64,000 nt of DNA from Sphingomonas sp. PP-CE-3A-406 (GCF_003688625.1 NZ_RCWY01000003.1:868001-932000), one strand, 5' to 3'; positions 30,923 through 41,998 are shown, counted from the stretch's first letter. Notes: a model not told the origin generated them from the sequence alone. Made by a program: numbers and translations.

Positions 30923-31007
30923 CCGTCATCCTGACGAAAGTCAGGACCCAGGGTAATCGAATGGTGTCCTGTGTGGCTCTGGGTCCTGACTTTCGTCAGG
31001 ATGACGG
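30923..31007. repeat. Family B palindromic element, copy B4
   Basis: The arms ccgtcatcctgacgaaagtc and gactttcgtcaggatgacgg flank the centre acccagggtaatcgaatgg. This is the only copy placed between two divergent genes (rph and hrcA), 67 bp before the hrcA start. There it would be transcribed only if a promoter lies outside it. Confidence 0.9.
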
Positions 31008-31074
31008 GTGGGGGTGAGGCGAGGCGGTTGCATTCCCTCTTTTGGCAAGGATCGATCCGCCCTAGATCAAAGCG

Positions 31075-32118
31075 ATGGCCACGCCCCCCGTCACCGAACT
31101 GACCGATCGCGCGCGCGACATTTTTCGCGCGGTCGTCGACAGCTATCTCGCCAGCGGCACGCCGGTCGGGTCGAAGACGATCGCGCAACTGACCGGCCTC
31201 AGCCTCTCCCCCGCCTCGATTCGCGGCGTCATGGGCGAACTCGAAGGCCTCGGCCTGCTCGCCAGCCCGCATACCAGCGCCGGGCGCATGCCGACCGACC
31301 GGGGCTTGCGACTGTTCGTCGACGGCATGATGCAGGCGATGGAGCCGTCCTTCGAGGAACGCCAGACGATCGAGGCACGCGCCGGTGTTGGCGGCCCGGT
31401 CGAGGAGGCGCTGGCCGCCACCACACTCGCGCTGTCGGGGCTGTCGGCGTGCGCGGGGCTGGTGATGGTGCCGAAGCGCGAGTTGAAACTCCGCCAGATC
31501 GCCTTCGTCGCGCTGTCGCCCGAACAGGCGCTGGCGGTGCTGGTCAGTGAGGACGGCTCGGTCGAGAATCGCGTGATCGCGCTGCCCAAGGGCATGTCGC
31601 CGTCTGCGCTGATCGAGGCGGGCAACTACATGTCGGCGACGCTAGGCGGCCTGACGCTGGCGGATGCGCGGACCCGGATCGAGCGCGAACTGGCGGACGG
31701 GCAGGCGGCGCTCGATGGCGCGGCGCGGACCTTGGTTGAGCGCGGGATCGCGGTGTGGAGCGAGGATGCGGATCGCCGCCCGGTGCTGATCGTGCGCGGG
31801 CAGGGGCGGCTGATCGATGCCGCCGCTGCCGCCGATCTCGACCGGGTCCGCGACCTGCTCGACGATCTGGAGGGAAAGCAGGAAGTCGCATCGCTTTTGG
31901 ACAGTGCGCGGGCCGGCGATTCGACGCGGATTTTCATCGGCGCGGAGACCAAATTGTTCGCGTTGTCAGGGTCTTCGGTGATCGCGCGACCGTTCCGTGG
32001 ATTGGACGGCCGGGTGGTCGGCGTGGTCGGTGTCATCGGCCCGACGCGGTTGAACTATGCGCGCGTCGTGCCCATGGTGGATTTCACGGCTGCAACGCTC
32101 GCCCGGTTGATGGGTTGA
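31075..32118 (+). CDS. hrcA: Heat-inducible transcription repressor HrcA
   Basis: The 347-residue protein starts with the HrcA winged helix (LTDRARDIFRAVVDSYLASGTPVGSKTIAQ … LSPASIRGVMGELEGLGLLASPHTSAGRMPTDRG). The GAF-like and dimerisation parts follow, ending VVGVVGVIGPTRLNYARVVPMVDF. HrcA represses chaperonin genes by binding CIRCE elements. No CIRCE inverted repeat (TTAGCACTC-type) was seen anywhere in the window, so its target is likely groESL elsewhere. grpE follows after 25 bp, an arrangement typical of alphaproteobacteria. Confidence 0.95.
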   Translation: MATPPVTELTDRARDIFRAVVDSYLASGTPVGSKTIAQLTGLSLSPASIRGVMGELEGLGLLASPHTSAGRMPTDRGLRLFVDGMMQAMEPSFEERQTIEARAGVGGPVEEALAATTLALSGLSACAGLVMVPKRELKLRQIAFVALSPEQALAVLVSEDGSVENRVIALPKGMSPSALIEAGNYMSATLGGLTLADARTRIERELADGQAALDGAARTLVERGIAVWSEDADRRPVLIVRGQGRLIDAAAAADLDRVRDLLDDLEGKQEVASLLDSARAGDSTRIFIGAETKLFALSGSSVIARPFRGLDGRVVGVVGVIGPTRLNYARVVPMVDFTAATLARLMG

Positions 32119-32143
32119 GCCGGCCCAAATTATAGGGAAAACC

Positions 32144-32683
32144 ATGTCCGACATCGACCAGAACACGCCTGCAGACCTGCGCGAAGAGACCGCCGAAGCC
32201 GCACCGGAGGTGGCCTCGAACGACCGCGTCGCCGAGCTCGAGAACCAGCTCGCCGAAGCTAAGCAGAACGTCCTGTACGCGCAGGCCGAGATCCAGAACG
32301 TCCGCCGCCGCGCCGAGAAGGAAGCACAGGACGCCCGCGCCTACGCCGCGACCGCGTTCGCGCGCGACGTGTTGTCGGTCGCCGATAATCTGTCGCGCGG
32401 CCTATCGGCGATCCCCGCGGACCTGCGCGCGGACGAGAAGATGAAGGGTCTCGTCACTGGCCTCGAAGCGACCGGTCGCGAGCTGGAGAGCGTGTTCCAG
32501 CGCCACGGCATCACCAAGATCGCTGCAGAGGGCCAGATGCTCGATCCGAACAAGCACCAGGCGATGCTCGAAGTGCCGAGCGACCAGCCTGCCGGGACGA
32601 TCGTCCAGGAAATGCAGGCGGGCTACATGATCAAGGACCGCCTGTTGCGTCCCGCCATGGTCGGCGTCGCCAAGGCCGGCTGA
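32144..32683 (+). CDS. grpE: Nucleotide exchange factor GrpE
   Basis: The 179-residue protein has a coiled-coil N-terminal half (VAELENQLAEAKQNVLYAQAEIQNVRRRAEKE) and the GrpE signature region VFQRHGITKIAAEGQMLDPNKHQAMLEVPS, ending in the beta domain YMIKDRLLRPAMVGVAKAG. It releases ADP from DnaK, whose gene is 2.9 kb downstream. It lies 25 bp after hrcA and is probably co-transcribed with it. A family C element follows its stop by 10 bp and precedes thrC. Confidence 0.96.
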   Translation: MSDIDQNTPADLREETAEAAPEVASNDRVAELENQLAEAKQNVLYAQAEIQNVRRRAEKEAQDARAYAATAFARDVLSVADNLSRGLSAIPADLRADEKMKGLVTGLEATGRELESVFQRHGITKIAAEGQMLDPNKHQAMLEVPSDQPAGTIVQEMQAGYMIKDRLLRPAMVGVAKAG

Positions 32684-32693
32684 CACCGTCTTG

Positions 32694-32800
32694 CTCCCCT
32701 CCCTGACAGGGAGGGGCTGGGGGTGGGTCGGCCAGTTGGCTATCGGTGCGCCCGCCCCAGACCGACCCACCCCCGCCCCCTCCCTTCCAAGGAGGGGGGA
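32694..32800 (+). repeat. Family C two-hairpin element between grpE and thrC
   Basis: The left arm contains cccctccctgacagggaggg, a hairpin in itself, and the right arm ccccctcccttccaaggagg is another; the inner parts gggggtgggtcgg and ccgacccaccccc also pair with each other. The right arm ends 8 nt before the thrC ATG and its GGAGGGGGGAGAG is the only Shine-Dalgarno sequence available. Folding of the right-arm hairpin would hide this site. Confidence 0.88.
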
Positions 32801-32808
32801 GAGCAGCG

Positions 32809-34032
32809 ATGAACCAGAACCTCACGACCGATCGCCAGACCTTCGTCACGCATCTCGAATGCTCGATCACCGGCGAGCGGTATGAGGCCGACCAGCTTCA
32901 CGGGCTGTCGCGCGCCGGACGCCCCTTGCTCGTCCGCTACGACCTCGACGCGGTGCGGTCCTCGATCTCGCGCAACACGATCGAGGCGCGGCCGACAGAC
33001 CTGTGGCGGTGGCGCGAACTGCTCCCCGTCCGCCACACGTCCAACATCGTCAGCCTCGGCGAGATCGAGACGCCACTCGTGCCGCTGACCAGGTCGGGCG
33101 GCCCCAACGTGCTGGTCAAGGACGAAGGCCGACTCCCGACCGGTTCGTTCAAGGCGCGCGGCCTCGTCATGGCCGTCGCGATGGCGAAGGAACTGGGCGT
33201 CACCAAGATCGCGATGCCGACTAACGGCAATGCGGGCGCGGCGCTGGCGGCTTACGCCACGCGCTGCGGGATCGAGACGATCGTGTTCTGCCCCGACGAC
33301 ACGCCCGAGATCAATGTCCGCGAGATCGCGATGCAAGGTGCGCGCGTCTGGCGGGTCAACGGGCTGATCGACGATTGCGGCGCGATCGTCGGCAAGGGCG
33401 CGGCAGAAGGTCGCTGGTTCGATTTCTCGACGTTGAAGGAGCCCTACCGGATCGAGGGCAAGAAGACGATGGGGCTCGAACTGGCCGCGCAGTTCGGCTG
33501 GAAACTGCCGGATGCGATCTTCTACCCGACCGGTGGCGGCACCGGCTTGATCGGGATGTGGAAGGCGTTCGACGAACTCGAAAAGCTCGGCTGGATCGGC
33601 CCGGAGCGGCCCAAGATGTTCGCGGTACAGGCAAGCGGCTGCGCACCGATCGTCCGCGCGTTCGAAGCGGGCGAGGAGCATGCCGAACGTTGGGAGGACG
33701 CAAGCACCGTCGCGGCGGGCATCCGCGTGCCTAAAGCGGTCGGCGACTTCCTGATCCTCCGCGCGGTTCGCGAGAGCGGCGGGCAGGCATTGGCGGTTGG
33801 CGATCCGGCGATCCTGAAGGCGGTCGATGCGGCGGCGAAGCAGGACGGGCTGCTGCTATGCCCCGAGGGCGGCGCGACGCTCGCGGCATATCATCAGGCG
33901 CTGAACACCGGGTTGGTCGACGAAGACGACAAGGTCGTACTTTTCAACTGCGCGACCGGATTGAAATATCCGATGCCCGAGGCGCCGCAAGCGCTTGATA
34001 GAACACGACCTATCGATTTCGACGCGCTGTAA
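32809..34032 (+). CDS. thrC: Threonine synthase
   Basis: The 407-residue protein is a PLP enzyme of the tryptophan-synthase-beta fold. The Schiff-base lysine is Lys115 in the motif LPTGSFKARGL, and the phosphate-binding glycine loop is FYPTGGGTGLIG. The N-terminal LECSITGERYEAD matches the longer class of threonine synthases. It converts O-phosphohomoserine to threonine. The ATG at 32809 sits directly after the family C element, which supplies its ribosome-binding site; the in-frame start at 32746 lies inside the element and would encode a poly-proline leader. Confidence 0.88.
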   Translation: MNQNLTTDRQTFVTHLECSITGERYEADQLHGLSRAGRPLLVRYDLDAVRSSISRNTIEARPTDLWRWRELLPVRHTSNIVSLGEIETPLVPLTRSGGPNVLVKDEGRLPTGSFKARGLVMAVAMAKELGVTKIAMPTNGNAGAALAAYATRCGIETIVFCPDDTPEINVREIAMQGARVWRVNGLIDDCGAIVGKGAAEGRWFDFSTLKEPYRIEGKKTMGLELAAQFGWKLPDAIFYPTGGGTGLIGMWKAFDELEKLGWIGPERPKMFAVQASGCAPIVRAFEAGEEHAERWEDASTVAAGIRVPKAVGDFLILRAVRESGGQALAVGDPAILKAVDAAAKQDGLLLCPEGGATLAAYHQALNTGLVDEDDKVVLFNCATGLKYPMPEAPQALDRTRPIDFDAL

Positions 34033-34139
34033 GCGGCGGATCTCTGCCGATCGGGTGGGTCTTGATCTACCAGATCGGTGGTTGAAATTGATCCATGTTG
34101 TCTGCATCGGGGCGCCCTTATTTACAAAAGGGGTCCCCA

Positions 34140-34379
34140 ATGCAGAAAATCGTCCAGGTCGTTTGCGTCGTGCTCATCGCGGCGGCGGTGATGTTCGGCG
34201 GTCGCTGGTACATGTACGTCGCGCGCGGCTCGAGCCCGTATGACGAGGTCGGCATCGCGTTGAACGGTTATGCGCCGGGGCCGATGCGTGCCTGGGGCTG
34301 CCACCAGATGCAGGCGCGGTTCCCGGGCCAGTTGCCGCCTTATGGCTGTGCCGGGCCGGATGGTCGTAGCTGGCTGTAA
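34140..34379 (+). CDS. Small membrane-anchored or secreted protein, unknown
   Basis: The 79-residue frame begins with a hydrophobic segment (IVQVVCVVLIAAAVMFGG) that could be a signal anchor, followed by a hydrophilic domain with two Cys (WGCHQMQ … YGCAGPDG) that might form a disulfide in the periplasm. I do not recognise a family. It starts 107 bp after thrC, and a promoter may lie in between. A family B element follows its stop. The regular composition and the Cys pair support a real gene. Confidence 0.55.
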   Translation: MQKIVQVVCVVLIAAAVMFGGRWYMYVARGSSPYDEVGIALNGYAPGPMRAWGCHQMQARFPGQLPPYGCAGPDGRSWL

Positions 34380-34402
34380 CGTTAGGCCCGTCATTAAATA
34401 CT

Positions 34403-34486
34403 CCGTCATCCTGACGAAAGTCAGGATCCAGAGTCGCAGCCGTCGCGCTGAGTTACTCTGGATCCTGACTTTCGTCAGGATGACGG
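34403..34486. repeat. Family B palindromic element, copy B5, overlapping a coding end
   Basis: The arms ccgtcatcctgacgaaagtc and gactttcgtcaggatgacgg flank the centre gagtcgcagccgtcgcgctg. Its right arm lies inside the open reading frame at 34453-34956 and encodes the last residues (RHPDESQDPE) of that protein; the TAA stop is in the element's centre. This shows that the element has entered, or extended, a gene end. Confidence 0.9.
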
Positions 34487-34956
34487 GCGGGTTTGAGGTT
34501 ACGCGCAGGCGTAAACGGCAGCACCGTCTCGTATTGCGCGAGCGGCGGGGCGCCCGCGACCTTCGCGCCCGCGCGCAGCAGGAAGGCGTGCCGCACGATC
34601 TCGCCCTGTTGCTCGATGCCGTAGCGATGCAGCGCCACCCCAGGCCGGAACGCATAGTCGTACCGACACCACGGATGCCGCGCCAAGGGCAGGAACACGC
34701 CGCGCTGATGCTGCCAGATGTGCGTCATCTCGTGGACGAAAAGCCCCTGCAATGTCAGGTTCGCGTGCGCGAAGTCGTCGCACCAGAGATCGCCCTTGGG
34801 GTGGAAGTGGATACACCCCCGCGGTGCCATCACCGTATCGCGCGGCTGGAAGAACGCCCATTTGCTGCGTGCCAGGCTCACCTGGGAATACTCGATCGCG
34901 CCCCCGAACACCGATGCTGCGAGCGCCGTCTCCCCCTCGGTCAGCGTGCGCTTCAC
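34453..34956 (-). CDS. HExxH putative zinc metallopeptidase-like protein with repeat-encoded C-terminus
   Basis: The 167-residue protein has HEMTHIWQHQRG (75-86), an HExxH zinc-binding motif, after the strongly conserved-looking GCIHFHPKGDLWCDDFA. Proteins of this kind in sphingomonads are often labelled 'vgr related protein'; that name says little about function. No signal peptide is seen. Residues 158-167 (RHPDESQDPE) are encoded by family B copy B5, so the native C-terminus was probably replaced. The gene overlaps the copper-chaperone gene by 4 nt (ATGA), which implies translational coupling and suggests a shared role in metal handling or envelope stress; this is inference. Confidence 0.7.
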   Translation of the reverse strand: MKRTLTEGETALAASVFGGAIEYSQVSLARSKWAFFQPRDTVMAPRGCIHFHPKGDLWCDDFAHANLTLQGLFVHEMTHIWQHQRGVFLPLARHPWCRYDYAFRPGVALHRYGIEQQGEIVRHAFLLRAGAKVAGAPPLAQYETVLPFTPARNLKPARHPDESQDPE

Positions 34957-35390
34957 TTCCCTACCGGCGTCCCCGCCGCGACCACGGTCGCGTTGTTTAT
35001 GATGCGCGTCCCATCTGCGAACGCGAACGTGAGCGTCACGCGATCAGCGGGCTTGATCCCCGAGTTCATGTTGAACAACATCACATGCCGACCACCCGGC
35101 GCGAACGCTACGTCCGTCTTCGCGGGAATTTCCACGCGGGTCAGCGGCGCCATCGTCGACAGGCCGCCCTTGTCCATCGTCTCGTGCATCTCCGACTTGA
35201 TCGCGACGTCGGTGGTGACCGAGATCAGCGTCGCCGGCGTCGGCCCGCCATGCACCGTAAAATACGCCGCCGCCGGTCGGCCCGTCACCGCGCCAAGCCG
35301 CACCCAGGCCCCGTCCACGGCCAACTCCTTAGGCTGCGAACACGACGCCAGTGCCATAGCGGCAACACCCAGTCCGAAAACGATACGCAT
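34953..35390 (-). CDS. Periplasmic copper chaperone of the PCu(A)C family (lipoprotein)
   Basis: The 145-residue protein has a lipobox ALASC (Cys17) and the full PCu(A)C copper site in the expected spacing: His69, Met80, His102 and Met104, i.e. H-x10-M-x21-H-x-M (MHETMDKGGLSTM … GGRHVMLFNM). These proteins bind Cu(I) in the periplasm and help insert CuA/CuB copper into cytochrome oxidase. Neither sco nor cytochrome oxidase genes are near it. It is upstream of, and overlaps, the HExxH protein gene, and is divergent from dnaK across the heat-shock promoter region. Confidence 0.88.
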   Translation of the reverse strand: MRIVFGLGVAAMALASCSQPKELAVDGAWVRLGAVTGRPAAAYFTVHGGPTPATLISVTTDVAIKSEMHETMDKGGLSTMAPLTRVEIPAKTDVAFAPGGRHVMLFNMNSGIKPADRVTLTFAFADGTRIINNATVVAAGTPVGK

Positions 35391-35442
35391 AGGTTAACTT
35401 TCCCCGGGGGTTGCCTCTTGTGCATCCTATGACCGGTACAAT

Positions 35443-35470
35443 CTTGCGGCAAGCGCGAGGCCACCTATAT
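35443..35470 (+). promoter_or_regulatory. Putative sigma-32 (RpoH) promoter of dnaK
   Basis: CTTG at 35443-35446 and CCTATAT at 35464-35470 are separated by 17 bp, matching the alphaproteobacterial RpoH pattern CTTG-N17/18-CYTATNT. It is 88 bp before the dnaK ATG. The downstream leader is AT-rich for this genome. It is the expected promoter for heat-shock control of dnaK-dnaJ. Confidence 0.6.
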
Positions 35471-35558
35471 CGCGCCCATCATCAGAAAGGTTCCGCCTCC
35501 GAAACGGGGTGGAGCGGATTTCGTATTTTCGTTTCAAGTGAGGGGCTAATCAGAACTC

Positions 35559-37466
<1,908 letters not shown>

Positions 37467-37472
37467 CCGAAA

Positions 37473-37573
37473 CTCCCTCTCCCCCTCGGGGAGAGGGCCG
37501 GGGTGAGGGGCAGTTCCGCGCGCTGCCGTGTGGAACTGCCCCTCACCCAACCCTCTCCCCGGAGGGGAGAGGG
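37473..37573 (+). repeat. Family D two-hairpin element between dnaK and dnaJ
   Basis: The left arm ccctctccccctcggggaga-ggg and the right arm ccctctccccggaggggaga-ggg are hairpins. The inner parts gtgaggggcagttcc and ggaactgcccctcac are perfect complements, making a cruciform-like structure. It starts 6 bp after the dnaK stop and ends 14 nt before the dnaJ ATG; the Shine-Dalgarno AAGAGG lies between. It could stabilise the dnaK message or limit read-through into dnaJ. Confidence 0.88.
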
Positions 37574-37587
37574 CTAAGAGGGCCGCT

Positions 37588-38721
37588 ATGAGTACCCAGA
37601 CAGATTATTACGAACTGCTCGAATGCGAGCGGACCGCGGATGCGGGGACGATCAAGTCGTCCTACCGCAAGCTCGCGATGAAATATCACCCGGACAAGAA
37701 CGCCGGCTGCAAGGATTCCGAAGCGCAGTTCAAGGCGGTCAGCGAGGCGTACGAGTGCCTCAAGGATCCGCAGAAGCGCGCGGCCTATGATCGCTTCGGC
37801 CACGCCGCGTTTCAGAACGGCGGCGGCGGCGGTCATGGCGGCGGCGCGCAGGATTTCGGCGGCTTCAGCGACATCTTCGAAAGCGTCTTCGGCGAATTCA
37901 TGGGCGGCGCGCAGCGTGGCGGCGGTCGCTCGGCGGCACGGCGTGGCGCGGACCTGCGCTACGACATGGAAGTCAGCCTGGAGGAAGCGTTCCACGGCAA
38001 AACGACCGAGATCACGATCGACGTTTCCGCGCTCTGCGACACCTGCGACGGCTCGGGCGCCAAGGCCGGCACGCGGGCTAAGACCTGCCAGCATTGCGGC
38101 GGTCACGGCAAGGTTCGCGCACAGCAGGGCTTCTTCGTGGTCGAGCGCGCCTGCCCGGTCTGTAACGGCGCCGGCGAAGTCATCGCCGATCCTTGCCCCG
38201 ATTGCCGCGGCGAAGGTCGCGTCGAGAAGACCAAGACGCTGTCGATCAACGTCCCCCCCGGCGTCGACGAAGGCACGCGCATCCGCATGTCGGGCGAAGG
38301 CGAGGCGGGCGCCCGCGGCGCACCGTCCGGCGACCTCTACATCTTCCTTCACGTGACCAAGCACAATCTGTTCGAGCGCGAAGGCACGACATTGTTTGCG
38401 CGCGCACCGATCAGCTTCACGGTCGCGTCGCTCGGCGGATCGCTGTCGATCCCCGGCCTCGACGGTCGCACGCACGAAGTGAAGATCCCCGCTGGCATCC
38501 AGTCGGGCAAGCAACTCCGCCAACGCGGTGCTGGCATGCCGGTATTGCAGGGCCGCGGCCACGGCGACCTCGTCGTCCAGATCGACGTCGAAACCCCCAC
38601 GCGTCTCAGCAACCGCCAGAAGGAACTGCTCGAGATGTTCCGCGAGACGGAAACAGGCGACGAATGCCCGGCCAGCCAGGGCTTCTTCGCCAAGCTAAAG
38701 GGCGTATTCGCGGGCGAGTAA
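37588..38721 (+). CDS. dnaJ: Co-chaperone DnaJ
   Basis: The 377-residue protein has all DnaJ parts: a J domain with HPD (MKYHPDKNAG), a Gly/Phe-rich linker (GGGGGHGGGAQDFGGF), four CxxCxGxG zinc motifs (CDTCDGSG, CQHCGGHG, CPVCNGAG, CPDCRGEG), and the C-terminal peptide-binding domain. It delivers unfolded clients to DnaK and stimulates its ATPase. ATG at 37588 follows AAGAGG at good spacing; a longer frame from 37528 would translate the repeat. Two hairpins follow its stop. Confidence 0.98.
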   Translation: MSTQTDYYELLECERTADAGTIKSSYRKLAMKYHPDKNAGCKDSEAQFKAVSEAYECLKDPQKRAAYDRFGHAAFQNGGGGGHGGGAQDFGGFSDIFESVFGEFMGGAQRGGGRSAARRGADLRYDMEVSLEEAFHGKTTEITIDVSALCDTCDGSGAKAGTRAKTCQHCGGHGKVRAQQGFFVVERACPVCNGAGEVIADPCPDCRGEGRVEKTKTLSINVPPGVDEGTRIRMSGEGEAGARGAPSGDLYIFLHVTKHNLFEREGTTLFARAPISFTVASLGGSLSIPGLDGRTHEVKIPAGIQSGKQLRQRGAGMPVLQGRGHGDLVVQIDVETPTRLSNRQKELLEMFRETETGDECPASQGFFAKLKGVFAGE

Positions 38722-38728
38722 GCAGAGG

Positions 38729-38757
38729 TCGACCACGTTCAAAAGGTACGTGGTCGA
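38729..38757 (+). terminator. Hairpin 1 after dnaJ
   Basis: A perfect 10-bp stem (tcgaccacgt / acgtggtcga) closes a 9-nt loop. It is followed by aaaat, so it lacks a U-tract on the dnaJ strand and is probably an mRNA-stabilising or stall structure rather than a full terminator alone. Confidence 0.5.
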
Positions 38758-38763
38758 AAATAA

Positions 38764-38796
38764 CCCGGTGGACTGTTTCCTAGTCTACCGGGCTTT
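38764..38796 (+). terminator. Hairpin 2 after dnaJ, likely terminator
   Basis: An 11-bp stem with one G-T pair (cccggtggact / agtctaccggg) closes a 7-nt loop (gtttcct) and is followed by ctttgtaatc. This fits a rho-independent terminator for dnaK-dnaJ, 42 bp after the dnaJ stop. Confidence 0.6.
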
Positions 38797-38865
38797 GTAA
38801 TCATTAACGCCGAGCATGATGTGCAGTCGCGAGCGCGTTGCAGAGATCGGCCGAGGCTTACGCCG

Positions 38866-39876
38866 TCAGAACATCCTCACGACCGGCACGCTGATCAGCA
38901 TAACCTTGCCCTTCGTGCCTTGCTCGCCATCCAGTCCGGTTGCCGCGAGCGCAGGCAGTGCGCCAACGCTCCCGCCGTCGCCTCCGTGACAATGAAAATT
39001 GCCGCTTCCGCCGCTCCCACCATTGCCGGCGATGCCGCCACGTCCGCTTCTGCCATAGCCTCCGCCGAATCCCCCTTGGTTCAGGATCGAGGCGTAACCG
39101 AACTGGCCCACGCCTTTCTTCGTCGAAAGGAATGTCAGCGAGCCGCCGTTACCTCCTTGGCCTCCGCTACCTCCGGTTCCGCCAATGCCGCCGTCGCCGC
39201 CGCGTCCACCATTGCCGCCTCTTTGTATGCATCTGAATGCGCTCTGCGATGCCTCGTGGCCAACCGCGCCATTGCCGCCATCTCCGCCGATACCGCCAGA
39301 GCCGCCATCGCCGCCAGCAACGCCGCGCAATTTCAGCGACAGATTTATCAGTCGGGGGTTGGCGTTGCTGCCGATCGAGAAATGATCGACGACCAGATAC
39401 ACATGCGGCAGCACGCGTGTTTCGCCTGTGCCGCCAATCTGTCCGATCGCGCCGGCCGATGCCGATCCGCCTAGAAAGTTGACCTCACCCTGACCGTCTG
39501 CACCACGCGCACCGTCCGCGCCCTTGGCGGCTGTCGGTAGGTCAACGTCGGCGAACCGAATACGATAGCCCGATGTCGCGTCCGGAAATTTGACGTCTCG
39601 TGCCGCGATGATGATGTAAGGCGCCGTCGTATTCTGCAGCACCAGTTCGCTGTTGGGCGAAAAGCTGATGACGTTCGCTTTAAGCACGGTTCCTGCAAAG
39701 GGTTCCGACCCGTTGACCGCGAACAGCGATTGCACATTGTTGTTGCCTGCCAGCAAAAGCCGCACTTCCAAGGGCAGAGCGGCGTCGATCGATGCCTTGG
39801 CCAGCGGCACTTCGTCCTGCGCCTGTGCCGGTAGCGCGAAAAGTGCCGAGGTGATCAAGAATTGGTACCGCCGCAT
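38866..39876 (-). CDS. Secreted glycine-rich/collagen-like repeat protein, unknown function
   Basis: The 336-residue protein starts with a clear signal peptide (LITSALFALPAQAQ, cleavage near 20). Residues 21-115 form a compact hydrophobic/polar domain of probable beta strands. Then come Gly-x-y triplets: GADGARGADGQG (119-130), a long GGDGG/GGSGG-type stretch at 186-207 and 219-246, another at 269-305, and GLDGEQGTKGK (314-324), with a globular insert (151-185). Two Cys (215 and 296) could link segments. There is no LPxTG, PEP-CTERM or outer-membrane barrel signal that I can see. I do not recognise a named family. Codon and base use look less GC-rich than the neighbours, hinting at transfer or low expression. 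Confidence 0.7.
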   Translation of the reverse strand: MRRYQFLITSALFALPAQAQDEVPLAKASIDAALPLEVRLLLAGNNNVQSLFAVNGSEPFAGTVLKANVISFSPNSELVLQNTTAPYIIIAARDVKFPDATSGYRIRFADVDLPTAAKGADGARGADGQGEVNFLGGSASAGAIGQIGGTGETRVLPHVYLVVDHFSIGSNANPRLINLSLKLRGVAGGDGGSGGIGGDGGNGAVGHEASQSAFRCIQRGGNGGRGGDGGIGGTGGSGGQGGNGGSLTFLSTKKGVGQFGYASILNQGGFGGGYGRSGRGGIAGNGGSGGSGNFHCHGGDGGSVGALPALAATGLDGEQGTKGKVMLISVPVVRMF

Positions 39877-40082
39877 GTCCGTCCCTCTCTGATATGCCGA
39901 GCAGTGTTCCGCTAAGCTGGTGAGAACACTGCGGCCGTATCGCCAGAACTGCTATCAGGGGTGCAACCGTTTCGACGTAACGCGCTCGACGATTGATCCA
40001 CTTCGGACCCGGTCGTCGCGTTGCCGTCGTAAACTTCCGGCCTAGCCGCGCCCCCTCGGGAGGGGGCGGGCGGGCCGATGGA

Positions 40083-40169
40083 TCAGAAGGCGGTGATGAC
40101 CACCCCGACCACCAGCGCTTGAGCCGCGATCGCCAGCATGGTGCTGGTCACGGTTTCGAACATGCGCAT
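40083..40169 (-). CDS. 28-residue single-helix membrane peptide
   Basis: A short frame (MRMFETVTSTMLAIAAQALVVGVVITAF) is preceded by GGAGA about 8 nt before its ATG. It is almost all one hydrophobic helix (from about residue 10) with a short polar N-terminus, typical of small bacterial membrane peptides, including toxins and regulators of membrane complexes. A longer in-frame reading from 40310 has no family support and includes the low-complexity leader. The AT-rich sequence upstream (40190-40270) may hold its promoter. It lies between the glycine-rich gene and purB. Confidence 0.5.
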   Translation of the reverse strand: MRMFETVTSTMLAIAAQALVVGVVITAF

Positions 40170-40316
40170 GGGTAGGTCTCCGATGCCGGAAACATATCCG
40201 GCAAGCGACATATGGGTATAGTTGCGCGTTGTCGCAATTTTGTAACAGGTAATCGCAATTGCATTGCGTGCACTTTGGGGTGGCTGGGGCGTCACATTTA
40301 TTCCAACCACGACGGT

Positions 40317-40429
40317 CTCCCCTCCCTGAAAGGGAGGGGCAGGGGGTGGGTCGGCCGCCGAAAATTACAGACAGGGGTGGCTTGAGCCGGCCGACCCACC
40401 CCCAACCCCTCCCTTTCAGGGAGGGGGGA
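40317..40429 (-). repeat. Family C two-hairpin element after purB
   Basis: The arms cctccctgaaagggaggg and cctccctttcagggaggg are hairpins; the inner gggggtgggtcggc and gccgacccaccccc are complementary. On the reverse strand it starts 20 bp after the purB stop. Unlike the other family C copies, the next gene on that strand (the 28-residue peptide) begins 147 bp further on. Confidence 0.85.
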
Positions 40430-40449
40430 AAAGATGTCTCTTGGCGACT

Positions 40450-41748
<1,299 letters not shown>

Positions 41749-41998
41749 CGGGTTTCCTCGGGGCTGATATCGGGCGTGAAAGCGATGCTGCGGTGGCGGT
41801 CCTCGTTTTGAGGTCTCGCCGATACAGGCTGAAAACGCGGTAGCAGGACACAGGAAAAGGTTCAAATACCCGTCATCGTGTATAAATCAGCCAATTTTGC
41901 GCGTATAGACTGAGTGAGCAGTTCGCGGCCTCGAGTATAGTGCAGGCTCGGTCGCCGGGTTTCTTAGTAAATGCGTAGAACAGTACCGGAGAGACGCA

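Noticed and set aside
31008..31074. CIRCE operator for HrcA upstream of hrcA
   Set aside because: I looked for TTAGCACTC-N9-GAGTGCTAA or close variants and found none here or before grpE, dnaK and dnaJ.
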